Source: Shinisaurus crocodilurus (lineage: Eukaryota; Chordata; Lepidosauria; Squamata; Shinisauridae). From it: a stretch of DNA of 64,000 nt. The stretch is taken from positions 62,001 to 126,000 of the forward strand of contig JAHFWL010001023.1 in assembly GCA_021292165.1 (NCBI GenBank), written 5' to 3'. This document shows, in pieces, positions 43,641-55,657 of the stretch (position 1 is its first letter; the number at the start of each line of letters is the position of its first letter). Below the pieces are notes generated by a model. It did no database searches. It worked only from the letters and a program-made list of their open reading frames with translations, and was not told the origin of the DNA. The position numbers and the translations under genes were made by a program.

Positions 43641-46140
43641 GGGGGGGGCTCCTGCCAGTGGGCCTGTCATGCCAACCCTTGACTGAAGCGGAAAGCCCAG
43701 AACTTTCAAGAGGCAAGAGGTCATAGTTAGGCTGGACAGAGCCAATGTCGTGAGATGAAAAACAAAAATGAGTGCCCATGTTTGACTGGTAGGTAATTCA
43801 ATGTGTATGAGTGTAACAGAGCCATTAATTCATTTTATGAGACTATAAGTGTAGGTTTAGCATATTTATGATGAGATTTAATTGTAACGGTAGTATTTTA
43901 AAATGCGAAATAAATTTAGTATTTTATTTATGATTTTTTTAAAAATCCAGCTTTTTTGTTTTTTATCAATATTTCCCCCCCCCCCGACAATGCGGCTGTC
44001 CTTTTCGGAGCATAGGGGCCCCCCACCGAGAGGCCTGCAGGCAGTTTTGAGGCCCCTCGCAGGTTGAGGTGGGTTTTCTCTGCTCTGAAGCCACCGTTGC
44101 CTTTTGTTCTTCCTGCGTTCGGTTCGTCCTTCCTCCACGGCCTCTCCAGGCACCCGCCTGCCCATGTAGCCCCTCTCTGTCTGTTCTGCTTTGGTCTGCC
44201 CAGTGGAGGTCAAATGGTCACTTACCACCTGTTTTATGTTTTGTCTGTGATCCTTTCTGAGGGAGTAAAATCTTCACATGTCAGATTCATGTTGGGAGTA
44301 AATAGTGTGTTTGAAGTTGCCCTCACGTGAAAACCATGTAAGGAAATCCAGTTTTCATTATTTTCATGTGGGGGCCAGTTTTCAGCCTGAGTGCTCCATG
44401 TGGTTTGAAGTAATTTCTAATCTCCACCTCAAGAATCCGCCCAGAGAGTTGCTTGGGAGAACTTTTGATAGTTTCCACCTTGCCTGAGAGAGACTTGCCT
44501 TCAGACACTTGGAGAACCTCCCCTTCCCCTTCGAATGCTGGATAGTCTGCCCAGGTTGCTTTTCGTTGGGCTTGAGGCTTTTCTAGCGGAGTGAGGAAGC
44601 CACAAAGGAGTCCTGGCTGTTTTTTCAGCCACTTTTCCTGCCGCCGCATGACACACATTGCGACAACCTCCTCAAACTGAGGATCAGAGCTGCCTCCGGG
44701 ACTTTGAAGCCCCTGAATGGGCTGTGCCAAGCCCCGAATAATGGCCACTGCGTGAGGCACAGCTCTTTGTCTTGGAAGCTTGTCTGAAGTCCGTGACCAG
44801 AGTAAATGTGATTTTGCTGACGCCCTCCCCGCTTTGCAGTTTCTTCCTGCTCCCTTCTGACCTCTGTAGCTGCCGGTTGATCTTGCATAGTCCCCGGGCA
44901 CCTGGGGCTGTCGCTTCGGCCTTTCCTAGCCTCTGATAGAAGCTCCATTGCTTTGCTAGCAGCAAGGACCTGTGTCCCGGCACCCAGCCAGGAGGCCGCC
45001 CTCCCCCCAAATCATCTGTCACGTGGTGTGATACTGGGTGGGGGAGGGGCGGTAGGTTGGGGCTTGCTTGGATGAGCAAGACGGATTTTTGGAATCAAGA
45101 GATCTCCGCGCTTAGTACTTGTTGCCGTTTCTATGCCCTATTCCTGGGAGACCGTTGCGTTTTGTGCTTTTGTTGTTCCTCATAACTCAGGGGAGCTTTC
45201 AGGCGTTCATTTCCCTACCTGATTATTCGGAATGGGAAAACTGATTCTTGTTGGCTAGTAAGACAGTTAAACGATTGCCACCCACGGGGCTTCCAGTCTA
45301 AGGTTCTGTGCTAATGACGGCAAATACAGATTTGGAGCCGGTATCCATTGGGGGTTGTATGGAGCTCAGAGTAAGGCGGCTTCCCACATTCCTGGGGGGT
45401 GTATCAAGGAAGGGGGATCTGTTCCATGTTCAGTGATCTTGAATGTGTGGTTTCACTTAGACAGGCTGAACAATGTGGCCATCTGGAGGGAGAGAGCCGG
45501 GCTCAAATCTAGTGATGTGGAGTGGTATGTGCTAATACGAAGGCACTCTGTATGTGATCAGAGTCACTGGGTCTGGCCCCTGATGAGTTTCAGCTCAAAA
45601 CCAGAGTGGTCAACTACCAGCCCACAAAAACAAACGTGAGAGGAAAATGTGGGACTGTTACCACTGGTTGGGGGAGTGGGTGTCAAACTGCATCCCGGGA
45701 TAGCTGAACATTTGGGTTTACGGCTCTCCTTTTAAGTCACTGCTGTGTGCGTGTGCACCAGTATTTAATCTACCCAGTTTGTGTTCTGCACCTGTGAAAA
45801 AGAAAAGGGGGGGGAGTGGTGGGGGGGCAGGGGGAGACGTCTGCTTTTCAGAAATTAGCCTTGGATGGTTTTGGAAGTTTCTTTGCCTTGGGAGTGATTG
45901 AATTCTGTGCTTTTGCTGTGTAATGAGTGTGCACTTAAATCCTGCCTTGAAGCACAGAGCTGGTGTTAACACTGCTAATTGAGTTCCCATTATTGCAGTG
46001 CATGCTGTCTGAAGCACAGCAAGTTTACAGGGTGTTGGGTGGAGAAGGAAAGCTGTATTCTTCTGTAAGTGAGCACAGAAAGGGCAAGGTTGATGCTCAC
46101 GCTCTCTGTTGCTCATAAAATGGGACTAAAAAAGCATATG
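43641..46140. other. Non-coding stretch
   Basis: No supported gene or transposon. A minus-strand open frame of 192 residues (44323-44901) has no recognised domain. C- and G-tracts occur at 43974-43985 and 45810-45835. Confidence 0.4.
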
Positions 46141-46386
46141 AGAGCCAGTGTGGCGTAGTGGTGAGAGTGTTGGACTGGGACTTGGGAGATCTGAGTTCTA
46201 ATCCCTGCTCGGCCATGAAACTCACTAGGGTGACTTTGGGCCAGTCACTGACTCTCAGCCTAACCTACCTCACAGGGTTGTTGTGAGGATAAAATGGAGA
46301 GGAGGAGGATTGTGTAAGCCGCCTTGGGTTCCTTGCAGGAAAAAAGGCGGGGTATAAATATAATAAATAAATAAATAAATAAATAA
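46141..46386 (+). repeat. tRNA-derived squamate SINE
   Basis: Complete copy with the longest tail of the family here: (AAAT)n from 46361 to 46386. Confidence 0.9.
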
Positions 46387-47424
46387 GGCTATTAAGGCGC
46401 CAAATTCAAATGGTCGGTCTTTGACTAGACCATCACCGATTCATTTCAAAACCAGAACTTTCTGTATGCATGTGTGCTTGGTGGCTTAAAGGCTAATATA
46501 TCTGCTACTTGACTCTTGGGAAAATGTGCAATCCTGCTTGAAGCATTTGTGTGTGTGCTGGAGAACTTCTGACACAAGTGGGGGGAAAGGCTTTATGAAT
46601 CAAATGGAATTTTGGGGAGGAAGGGGACATTGCTTCCCGTCAGCCCTTACCCCTTCCCTGTTAATTTTGTGACCCAAGAAGCAAGAACTGATTGCTCTTC
46701 TTAGCTAAGATACTCCCCAAGCACTTGTTCAGGGCTGATTTATAAGAGAATCCAAAAATCCCATAACTCAAAGAATTTATAGTGAAGATTATGAGTCGGT
46801 GAGTGAATCCATACAAGTGTATGTTAGCCAGAGAGCCTTCCAGGACCAGGCAGAAGACTTCCTCGCTGCTCTTTTGATTTAGCTTTACGAAGACTGGCTG
46901 GAAATGCCTGTGGTTCCCCCTTGCAGCCAAGAAAATGAGGCTCTGTTTGCATCGATTTGAAATGCGCACCTACCAGACTTGTAATGAGAGCTGTTTTCAT
47001 GACATTTCTGTGTGCCCACAACAGAAGAAGTGTATTTATACCAGGGATACTCACATCGTGCTTATTGGATTTTGCCCAGTAATAATCAGGAATATACTTT
47101 GCAAAATCAGAGAGCTCAGAGGGACGTCATGAGCTCTCCATCCTCTGGTTAGCAGGAGGAGTCTCCAAACACCACGTCCACCTTCCTCCAGAGGTCAATT
47201 AGGCTGAGGGATAGTGACCAGCCCTGGTGGGTGCAGCCAGGGCTCAGAAGAGAGTTGGTCCTGGATCCTCCGTGTCCACACCTAGCAGCTGACCTTCTGT
47301 ACTAGGGAGGTGTGGACATGGACATTGAAAAATGTTACTAGCCTCATCAAAATTCTTCCTGTTTTCTTCAGAATTTCTTGGCTGTTTCTCCTAAGAAATT
47401 TGCCTTGAAATTTCAGTTTAAGAG
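46387..47424. other. Non-coding stretch
   Basis: A fragment, AATTAGGCTGAGGGATAGTG, near 47198 may be a decayed SINE centre. Nothing else recognised. Confidence 0.4.
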
Positions 47425-48146
47425 TGTGAAGGATCAGCACCCAGATCCTTTGCGTGAGTTCGGCGCTTAACAGGTTAACCAGCCCTGAGTTACAGCCCAT
47501 ACAAGCAAGTAAAACCGCCTAGGAGGTTTACGTATACAAGAGGAAACTAGAGCCCTTTAAATGACCAAATAAGGCTTTATTTATTTACACAAGATACGGA
47601 GCGGAACTAACAGCTTTCTAGGAATACTATAATGTCAACACAACCTGAGGTGACCTCTACGTTTGTCAATGAAACAGGCTCGAGGCTAGCGCATTGGGAT
47701 TAGTCAGTTACCTTAGACTAAAGACTTTATGCTAGTCAATTTCAGCCTGGCTCCGGGTCAGCCGATCCGGGGATGAGAACAGCTTACTCCCGCCGCCGCT
47801 TGGGGGATGAATCTTGTTCCAAAGCACCCTGTGTTCCCAACAACCCTTACCGGAAGGGAGAGGGGTTTTCTACCCCTGAGTTCCCGCTCTCCCCACCCTC
47901 CAGGTCAGGTGGGGGCTTATGCCTGCCCCTTCGTATCAGGTGGGCTTATTCCTGCCCGGGAAGAAGGTGAAGTACTGGGTACTTTACAGCTCTTTGAGAC
48001 TACCCTGATAGTTTGATGGTTCTTGATGGTCCTTCCTTGGGTTTTGTGGAATTCCACCGAGACTCTCCATTGTTGGGATGCGGGTCTGTCTGGCTGCTTC
48101 CCCTGTAACTCAATCCCCCCTCCTTGCCCCCCTCCCTTGGACGGAG

Positions 48147-48184
<38 letters not shown>

Positions 48185-48210
48185 CAGACTCGTGTCAGGC
48201 TTTCTCCACA
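47425..48210 (-). mobile_element. Solo LTR, 786 bp, with target duplication AAGAG
   Basis: AAGAG is present at 47420-47424 and 48211-48215. On the minus strand it starts TGTGGAGAAAGCC and ends ATCCTTCACA. An AATAAA signal lies on the minus strand near 47572-47585. It contains a GT repeat (48149-48181) and a duplicated GTCAGGTGGGGGCTTATGCC-like unit. A sister copy is at 60389-61153. No viral coding region remains. Confidence 0.92.
48149..48181. repeat. (GT)n microsatellite within the LTR
   Basis: About 16 units; the sister LTR has only about 6 at the same place (near 61111). Confidence 0.95.
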
Positions 48211-48215
48211 AAGAG

Positions 48216-49585
48216 AAATTTGGGGGTCAGTCTAGTCCCACATCTTTTCCCACTAAATGGAGAGCTGCTTCACTGGCCAGGGATTCCTGATGGGACATCT
48301 AGAGCTGGTGGGAAGCACACCTTGAGTCACCTCCCACGTTGATGATTTCTGTGGGTTCTAGGTAGAGATGCGTGAGCCATTTTGCTAATCTGATGAAAGC
48401 CTATTAAAATAAACAGACCCCCCTCCTAATTCTCAGATATGTAATATAAGCAGTAAACTCCACATTTGCCTTGAAATGTTACTTCAGACAAACCCTGGTG
48501 GCACCCCGGTTCAGGCTTTTTTTTCTCTCCAAAGAGAAACTGAAGAAATTTGAGGAGGAGAGAGAAGTAAAAGGCATATCATTTGTTGTGTCTTGTTTGC
48601 ATGTATTTCTGCTCGCTGGTACATATATTGAATATGAGAAAGCAACTATTTGAACTGGTCCACTTCTCCACCTGAATGCCACCTAAACAAATTGCTGAAT
48701 ATTTTTCAAGCACTTCAGATGCACATTCTCAGTGTACAGAGTGTTGGGTTTCTTATGCAAACCATTTCTCATCTGCAGAAACGATGTTTTGTTTTGTTTT
48801 GTTTTAAACTCAGCCCAGTTTGGAACTTACTTGCTGGTTAGATAACCTGAGCTGAGCTTGGTGTTCTAGCTTGTAAATGACATATCTGTGCCTCCTCCCT
48901 GAAGTTATTTTTTTTTTTAAAAAAACATAGCATTAAATCTTCCCTGCAGACACATTTAACATAATTGAGTGTCTGACTCCATCCCCAAAGGAGTCCATTT
49001 CCGTTCCCTTAATAGCTGATTCTTATGTGGCCACAGATGTTTTGTTATCAACCCAGAGAGATTTGCACCCTGTTAAACCTCAATAAGTGCTTTCCCCCCC
49101 CTCCCCCTTTTCCCTGTGGGGCCCACAAATAATTTTGGCAGAGCATCAGGCGGAGAATTAAGCAACATTCTAGTCAGGGCCACCACTGAACTTCTAAACC
49201 TCTTCGGGTGGGGTTGTCTCTTCTCTTGTGTTTCTCTTCTTAAAGGAGAAGGAATCCCAGAAGACAATAGAGGAGTCTGTTCTTTGTGCCTGGATGTGAG
49301 AAGATGCACAAAGTACATTGCTGCACTATTCTATCTGTGTGCAGGTGAAGGTTACAGGAGCATCCATAAGTCCAACACAGTTGGGACTTCCTAGAAAAGA
49401 TGGGATCAAACCAAGCACCCCTAAACCAGTGCCCTCCGGATGTCACCTCTCTGCCCATCGGTTGTGTAGAGCAGAGGTGGAATGGCTTCAGCCTTGGGTT
49501 GTCTTTGTTAGTGAGGTGGCAGGTTTGGAGTTGAAGTTTGCTTTCCTTCCTGCAGATTGAGAGCTTGCTGCTGGAAGATATCATG
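48216..49585. other. Non-coding stretch
   Basis: A (TTTTG)n run is at 48787-48806 and a T/A tract near 48909-48924. No gene recognised. Confidence 0.45.
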
Positions 49586-49743
49586 GCTTACGCTGGCTCA
49601 GCTTGTCTGAGTGTGGAAAGCTAAGCAGGGTCAGGCCTGGTTATTACTTGGATGGGAGACCCCTCCTCGAGTCCAACCCCCTGCATTGAGCCCCCTCGAT
49701 AGCCTTGTAGGCTCCTTCCAACTCTATGATCTATGAAATCTAA
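49586..49743 (+). repeat. 5S rRNA-derived / CR1-tailed chimeric SINE
   Basis: GCTTACGCTGGCTCAGCTTG, AAAGCTAAGCAGGGTCAGGC and GTTATTACTTGGATGGGAGA match 5S rRNA except for a roughly 25-base loss after its first 7 bases. After GGGAGACCCCTCCTCGAG the CR1-like tail follows, ending ATGATCTATGAAATCTA. The CR1-like part is slightly rearranged (CCCCCTGCATTGAGCC). Confidence 0.85.
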
Positions 49744-49774
49744 GCCGTTTTGGATCCTCTCTGTCAAATGTTGC

Positions 49775-50085
49775 TCATGCCTAGCTCAGTGGCTGAGCAC
49801 ATGTTTTTCATGTAGGTCAAGAATGCAGTGTTTTACACCTCCAGTCAAAGGACCTGGGGCAACAAGAACTTTCTGACTGATCCCACTCTGGAGGCATTCA
49901 ATGTGCAGCTGGACAGCCATCTGTCACAGATGCTTTGACCTGGATTCCTGCATTGAGCAGGGAGGGGGTTGGACTCGATGGCCTGGTAGGCCCCTTCCAA
50001 CTCTACTTTTCTATGGATTCTATGATTCTATGATCCAGAATGACAGAACTGGGCTAGATGGACCACTGGCAGACCACAGTATCAA
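49775..50085 (+). repeat. tRNA-derived SINE split by a CR1 tail
   Basis: The left part CCTAGCTCAGTGGCTGAGCA and the right part GAACTGGGCTAGATGGACCA belong to the SINE family at 9451. Between them is a CR1 3' end (49878-50033). Confidence 0.6.
49878..50033 (+). mobile_element. CR1 3' end inserted in the SINE
   Basis: From CACTCTGGAGGCATTCAATG to TGATTCTATGA. About 155 bases of a 5'-truncated CR1. Confidence 0.88.
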
Positions 50086-51219
50086 GGCAACTCCATAGAT
50101 CTGTAACTTGTTCAGTTGATGCTGTAAAAGTACCACATAAGTTGCATTTCCTGACCAACCATGGGGCCTTCCTTACTTAATGAGAGGGAAGGCTTTGTAA
50201 TTCAAGAGGAGCCTGCAGTGAGAGTCACAAAGGATTAGTGGACTGGTAGCTCCTTGCTATGCTCAGAAGACCCCCAATTATTAGGCAAATGGATCTATGG
50301 AAGGTCAAATGAAATACATGCAGAGAGCAAAACCCTTCTTGGCCAAACTAGTTCTTTGCTTGGGAGGCTCAGGGTGACATGAAAAGACTTACAAGCTCAG
50401 AGGTGCCTTGTCTCTTCTAAGCCCCCTCAGAAACTACTGCTTGGATGCTCTTTTCCACCATTACATAAAAACCCTATTCAGGCATCCATTACCAAGTGCA
50501 TGAAGGGCCGTGGGCATGCACAGAGCAAGCCTCACCACCTCAGTGATGATGCACGTGCTGGCAAGATCAGGGTCCCCATCCCCGAGGAGGAAGCCCTATG
50601 AGCGTAGAAGCAGCTGCATTCTGACTGAAGACTGGGGGTGTTGCCAGCACCCACGGTGTCATTGAGGGACAGGGCTGGCCCCACATGTCCTCACCTGCCC
50701 CTTCGTGCATTTGGTGCCCACAGGTATGAAAAGCCTGAACAGGGCTATTCCTGTGCCTTTTGTCTAGATGGAGCTACAAAAGACTTTTCTTAGAATGCAT
50801 TCAAGGGTGTCTGTTTCTGGTACACACTTGTAGTCTTGATTTTTTTCCCCACCCCCAGGCTCTTCCCCGGTGGTGGTGGTGGTGGTGGTGGTGGTGTGTG
50901 CGTGTGTGTGTTAACGGGTGGCATTCCTTTCAGTGCTTATTTTTTTCTCTCTCACTGTGAATGTAGTCAATAAGTGGGTCTTTCCCCACCAAGACCTTGG
51001 TTTTCTCTGCACCATCTGCCTGCACTTTTTTAAGCCTTCTTCATCACCTCCCAGCCTTGCCACATCCCTCTTCCCTTGCCTGCTTCTCCCAGGGCAGTGG
51101 AGGATTCACACATACTTGTTCATCACTTGAGAATTGTAACTTAATTTCCTTGTTGGGGAAAATGTAATTTGTGAAGCAGCCCCTGGGGCTGAGCTGTTAA
51201 GAAACTACATCCATTAGCA
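50086..51219. other. Non-coding stretch
   Basis: Holds a GGT/GT repeat (50869-50910). No gene or element recognised. Confidence 0.45.
50869..50910. repeat. (GGT)n followed by (GT)n microsatellite
   Basis: About nine GGT units then GT units. Confidence 0.95.
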
Positions 51220-51363
51220 CAGTGTTCTCCAACCTTGGGTCCCCAGATGTTTTTGGCCTACAACTCCCAGCCTGCCCCAGCCAGCTATGCTGGCTATGCT
51301 GGCTGGGGCATGCTGGGAGTTATAGGCCAAAAACATCTGGGGACCCAAGGTTGGAGAACACTG
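51220..51363. mobile_element. Palindromic hAT-type MITE with 8-bp target duplication CATTAGCA
   Basis: The same family as 14370-14504, with near-identical arms around an extended centre (GCTATGCTGGCTATGCTGGC). CATTAGCA is at 51212-51219 and 51364-51371. Confidence 0.92.
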
Positions 51364-51779
51364 CATTAGCACAACATTACACATGAGTACCTATAATTTA
51401 AATTTTAGGACACTAGCAGAATTGGAGTCTCCTCTTCATGATTCTCAAAATCACTGTGGATTATGTCAAATGATTGGTCTTGCTGAAGTATTTTGGCTGT
51501 GCTCTGAAACAAGTCGGTAGATGGCAGAGACTGGACTGAACAGTTGTCCATCACTTTGCTTCCAATTAAAGCCACGAGGCCAAAATGTTCAGTCAGGCAT
51601 GTCTTGTAAGAAAATGGTTTCCATGTTGCCTTCAGCTTTCGTTTGAGATAGTAAATTGCAGCTTTCATCTTAGTTAAAAAATATCACTCACTGCTGTATT
51701 CAAGTGATTTTTACTTTTCTTGTGTTTTGTGTTAGGATACTGGTCAGTCCTGGCCTAACATGCCTTAACAAGGTCTTTG

Positions 51780-53226
51780 GTGTCAAAATAGAGTGGTGTT
51801 TTTTTTCTCTGAAGCATTTGACTGCCCCAGCTTTTTCTGTGGATATCCACTCCTCTTGGTGTTGGGTGAAACCATAGTTCTTTCTCATGGTCACCATAGA
51901 TGTCTTACTCTCTGGCTGCCCCCCCCCCCCCCACTGCAGCTCCCTCAGAATATGGTACCGCTGGGAGCAAACTGTGCACATGAACCACCTCAAGCTCCTC
52001 ACCAGGCAAAGGCCTTCAGAGCATTCGAATCAACCCTTGTGGGCCACACAGTCCAGATAGCTACAGACAGCACCACCATTGTTATTTACATCAACAAGCA
52101 GTGGGGTACAGGGTCCCTCTCCCTTCTCCTCACCCTGAACTTTTGGGACTGGGAAGCAGCCATTCATATCTTTTCCATCACTGTTCATTTCACCAGTTCC
52201 ATGAATACTATTGCCGAGTTACTCAGTCAGTCCTGAACTGCCTCCCATGAATGCGAGCTGTCCCTGGCAGTTACATCAACCCTGTTCCAAAAATGGGGCA
52301 CCCTTACTCATCAAGAGAAAACTCAAAAGTGCTGACAGGTTTGCAGCAGAGCGGGCTACAGTCAGAACTCCCTGGGTGATAGGTTCTTCCTGGAGGGAGG
52401 GGGCACCCTGAATTATGCCTTTCCCCCCTTCCCACATGCTTCATGAAAAAGGTAGAGGAGGACAATGCTTTATGTCTCCTGATAACTCCATGGTAGCCAC
52501 ACCAACCATGGTTTGCCACGCTGCTGCTTCTTTCATGTCACACATTCCTCCATCTCCAGCAGTCCCCAGATCAGACACCCCAGGTGATAACAGGTCAGAC
52601 ACCCTGTTATCAAGACTCTTTGCCTCTTGGCATGGTGGACCAAGAGCCACATCAATTTTCCCAGGAGGTCTTGATGGCCTCACTCAAGCCTTCTACCCAA
52701 AGATCCTATGATGCAAAGTGGAAAGCATTTTCGGCCTTCATTGACAATACAGGGCAACGGCCAGAGCCCCATGATCTCTCCCTGGAGCTTGGCTTCCTTC
52801 CCTTCCTCAAAACCAGAGAGCTGGTGCTCTCTTCACTCTGCATATACTTGTCTGCAATGTCCGCTAGTCACGCCAAGATTGAGGGCCTCTGCTATCACCC
52901 AGATGTCAAGCATTTCCTCAAGGAACTGGCCAACAAGTTGCTTGCCTGTAACTGTAGTACTTTGAGTGGTCATTTGCAAACTCGCACAACCCACCTTCCT
53001 CCCTGTTTCAGTGCCTCGCTCTTAATTTGTTCCTCTGCTGTAGTGGACCAGGAATTGGGTGGGAGGCAGGGGCCTCGCCCTGGAGCATGCGCAGAGTAGG
53101 TCGGTGGGGCTCCCGCCTAAAGCTCAGCTCAGCTCTAGAATGTTCCGAAAGACTGTTCTGCGCAGGTGCGTAACCTGTATGTGTGAGTTCACAGATGACC
53201 AGTCCAAGAACTGCAGTTGCAGGTGA
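51780..53226 (+). mobile_element. Second DIRS-type element fragment
   Basis: The RNase H remnant (51888-52240) shows VTIDVLLSG, AFRAFESTLVGHTVQIATDS and IYINKQWGTGS. From 52680 the recombinase N-terminal part reads LMASLKPSTQRSYDAKWKAF and SLCIYLSAMSASHAK, running to about 52945. The recombinase catalytic core is missing, and the sequence jumps into the 3' non-coding region: CCTGTAACTGTAGTACTTTG with GAGTGGTCATTTGC resembles the internal complementary region at about 8030. The right end near 53226 matches the DIRS terminal pattern (GAGTTCACAGATGACCAG). It is a different subfamily from 566-8452. Confidence 0.8.
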
Positions 53227-53446
53227 TCAACTCGCCCTTTTCAAGCTCCGGCTTGAGGAACCCACCTGTTCCCAGAGGGGCGACTCCAGTGTGGGCTGGG
53301 CCATGACGTGGGCACGCAAGGACTTCTCTGTGCGCCAAATCCTGCACAGAAGTGCTGAGCCTGCCTGCCCCCACCCCAGCCGGTGGGTCCTCGGAGTGCG
53401 TATTTGCTGCCGAACAGATGTGCATAGCTCTCAGTGCGGTCCTCTC

Positions 53447-53720
53447 AGTGGCTGCTGTCAGACATAACACCAAACCATGGTTTAGCAGTGCAAGGACTGC
53501 AAGCCTCTGGTTCCTGTGCTCCAGCATAGCCATGAGCAGATCACCATTTTCCACTTCCATTTTAGATTAACAGCAGCTTCTCATGACATCAAACCCATTT
53601 TTGTTGTTGTTGTTGAAAAAAACCAACTTCAAACCATAGTTTATGAAGTAAACCACAAACCACAGTTACGATTATCTGCAGTTTGGGTTCAGAGATCATG
53701 ACAGTTCATGTGAAACACAA
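53447..53720. mobile_element. Non-autonomous transposon, AACCATGGTTT family
   Basis: GTGGCTGCTGTCAGACATAA and CCAAACCATGGTTTAGC resemble the terminus of the 13562-13996 element. The body has CAAACCATAGTTTATGAAG and AAACCACAAACCACAG. Ends are approximate. Confidence 0.45.
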
Positions 53721-53814
53721 GTGGAAGCTTCCGAACACCTCTTCGTAACTGTGCTGGAGGAGGAGGGACCGGAAGACCCAGGGCCTGCTGTTGCTTGCTT
53801 TCATCAGGCCTGTG

Positions 53815-53979
53815 GCTCGCGCTGGCTCAGCTTGTCCAAGCGTGGAGAGCCAAGCAGGGTCAGGCCTGGTTATTACTTGGATGGGAGACCCCTCCTCTAG
53901 TTTCCTGCATTGAGCAGGGGGTTGGACTCGATGGCCTTGTAGGCTCCTTCCAACTCTGTGATCTATGAAATCTATGAAC
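53815..53979 (+). repeat. 5S rRNA-derived / CR1-tailed chimeric SINE
   Basis: GGCTCGCGCTGGCTCAGCTT, AGAGCCAAGCAGGGTCAGGC and GTTATTACTTGGATGGGAGA are the 5S-like head. After GGGAGACCCCTCCTCTAG a CR1-like tail follows: GAGCAGGGGGTTGGACTCGA, ending in ATCTATGAA repeats. Confidence 0.87.
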
Positions 53980-54934
53980 ACAACCAGTGTGTGCACACAC
54001 AACCAATCTCAAATTGCCTAATGGAAGTGTGTCGACTTTTGTTTTAAGTCTCTCACACACCCATGTCTGTGTACCAGCCAGCTGTGTGTGTACTTGTACA
54101 TGTGCTTGTTTTTGCCTTTGCCCGCTTGTCTCGCTTGTTGCGCTCTCTGGATTGCAAGGTAGCTCACAAACTCACGGGTTGAGTGATAGCTTGGCTCCTT
54201 AATCCTTCTGCACTTGCTCTGGCAGGCGAGTGAACAAATGTTTCTGTTCTGCTGGAAGGAGAATTAGCATGATGTCCTTGAGGGCTGGGGAGGGGGGAGT
54301 GCACAAGTGCAACATGTTGGGCGATTGCCTCTCGCCCAGAAGCAAAATGGCAGAAGTCAGTGCATGTTTTAGGGGCCAGGAGGGGAGGAAAGGAAGTGGT
54401 GCCTCTTTTTTGTCTCCCTCCCTACTCTTTTGTCCCCCTGGGGTGGAAAGGGAGAGGGAGGAACCCTTGCACAAGCAGGCAGACTTGCAAGCTGAATTCC
54501 AGGCAGATGATTGTGATTATTTTGTGTGTGTGTGTGAGTAGTTCTGCCTTATGTGACCTAGAAGTAGACACTGGGCTCCAGCCTAGATGGGAGGCTGGGC
54601 TTGGTGACCTTGCTCTAAGAACTGGAGACAGAAGCCCAGTTAAATCCTATACAATCCTTTTGCTTGGGATTCGGGGGAAGTTTCTGTATGTTCTCCTTCT
54701 CGTAGGGACTGCAGCCAGAGAGGCATCCGAAGCAGTGGCCACACACAGTGCAGTAGAAAGCAGACATAGATTTCTTTCCGTTTTCTGCCCTCCTCCATGT
54801 GGTACAAAATGCAATGTTTGCATTTCTCCTTACAATGAGACATGCCAATGTCCCGTGCGAGGCTTCTGCAGAAGTTTTACTTTGGACAATGCAAAGGCTC
54901 GTGGGCGGGTACCTCTTTCCTACCCTGTTGTTTT
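53980..54934. other. Non-coding stretch
   Basis: No supported gene. Plus frames at 54230-54941 lack known domains. Confidence 0.4.
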
Positions 54935-55335
54935 GTTTTGATTATGTAAAGGATCTATATCCACCCTTCAGCAGGTTCCCAGGGCAGCATACAAGAAGTT
55001 AAAATTACAATAAAATAGATAAAAAACATTCAAGCACTGCATTATAAAATAGCAGTACCAGTATAAAAACAAACACCAAGCAGCATGAAAGCGATGCACA
55101 GGGATTTAAAAGCCTGGGGAAATCTTCACCTGGTGCCAATATGGCACCAGGCAAGCCTCCCTGGGGGAAGGTATTCCAAACTCGAGGCACCACCACTGAG
55201 AAGGCCCTTTCCCGTTGAAGATCTTAGTGTTTGGGCAGGTGGCAGTGAGCGGTCCTTCAGGTATCCTGGCACCAAGCTATGAAGGGCTGTAAAAGTAGAA
55301 ACAGCCCCTTTGAATTGAGCCCAGAGACAAACTGT
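54935..55335 (-). mobile_element. L2-like LINE 3' UTR
   Basis: GATCTATATCCACCCTTCAG, CAGGGCAGCATACAAGAAG (tail end), then CCTGGTGCCAATATGGCACC and GAGAAGGCCCTTTCCCGTT, and finally CACCAAGCTATGAAGGGCTG. This is the order of an antisense L2 3' UTR. Confidence 0.6.
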
Positions 55336-55541
55336 TCCCTCTGCCGTTTATAACATCCAGAGCTGTTCTGGGAAAAGCAAGAGGAGCGTGAATTCCTGTT
55401 TTAAAGAGGCGGAGCACGTGCCTCTGACTCCTGAACTGTTCTTGTGAAAGTTATGAGAAGCTACAGTACTTCATAGCACCCCATCCCAGGCTGATTCTGA
55501 GAGGGTGGCTGGTTCTTGGAACGTTGGGATGTCCTCCATGA

Positions 55542-55649
55542 CAGTGTTCCCCAACCTTGGGTCCCCAGATGTTTTTGGCCTGCAACTCCCACATGATGCT
55601 GGGAGTTGTAGACCAAAAACATCTGGGGACCCAAGGTTGGGGAACACTG
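55542..55649. mobile_element. Palindromic hAT-type MITE with 8-bp target duplication CTCCATGA
   Basis: The shortest of the three copies (108 bases). Arms from CAGTGTTCCCC meet at ACATGATGC. CTCCATGA is at 55534-55541 and 55650-55657. Confidence 0.92.
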
Positions 55650-55657
55650 CTCCATGA

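Noticed and set aside
43116..43682. 188-residue + strand frame and overlapping frames through the CTC repeat
   Set aside because: Made of a MITE-like palindrome plus low-complexity repeat; no conserved domain.
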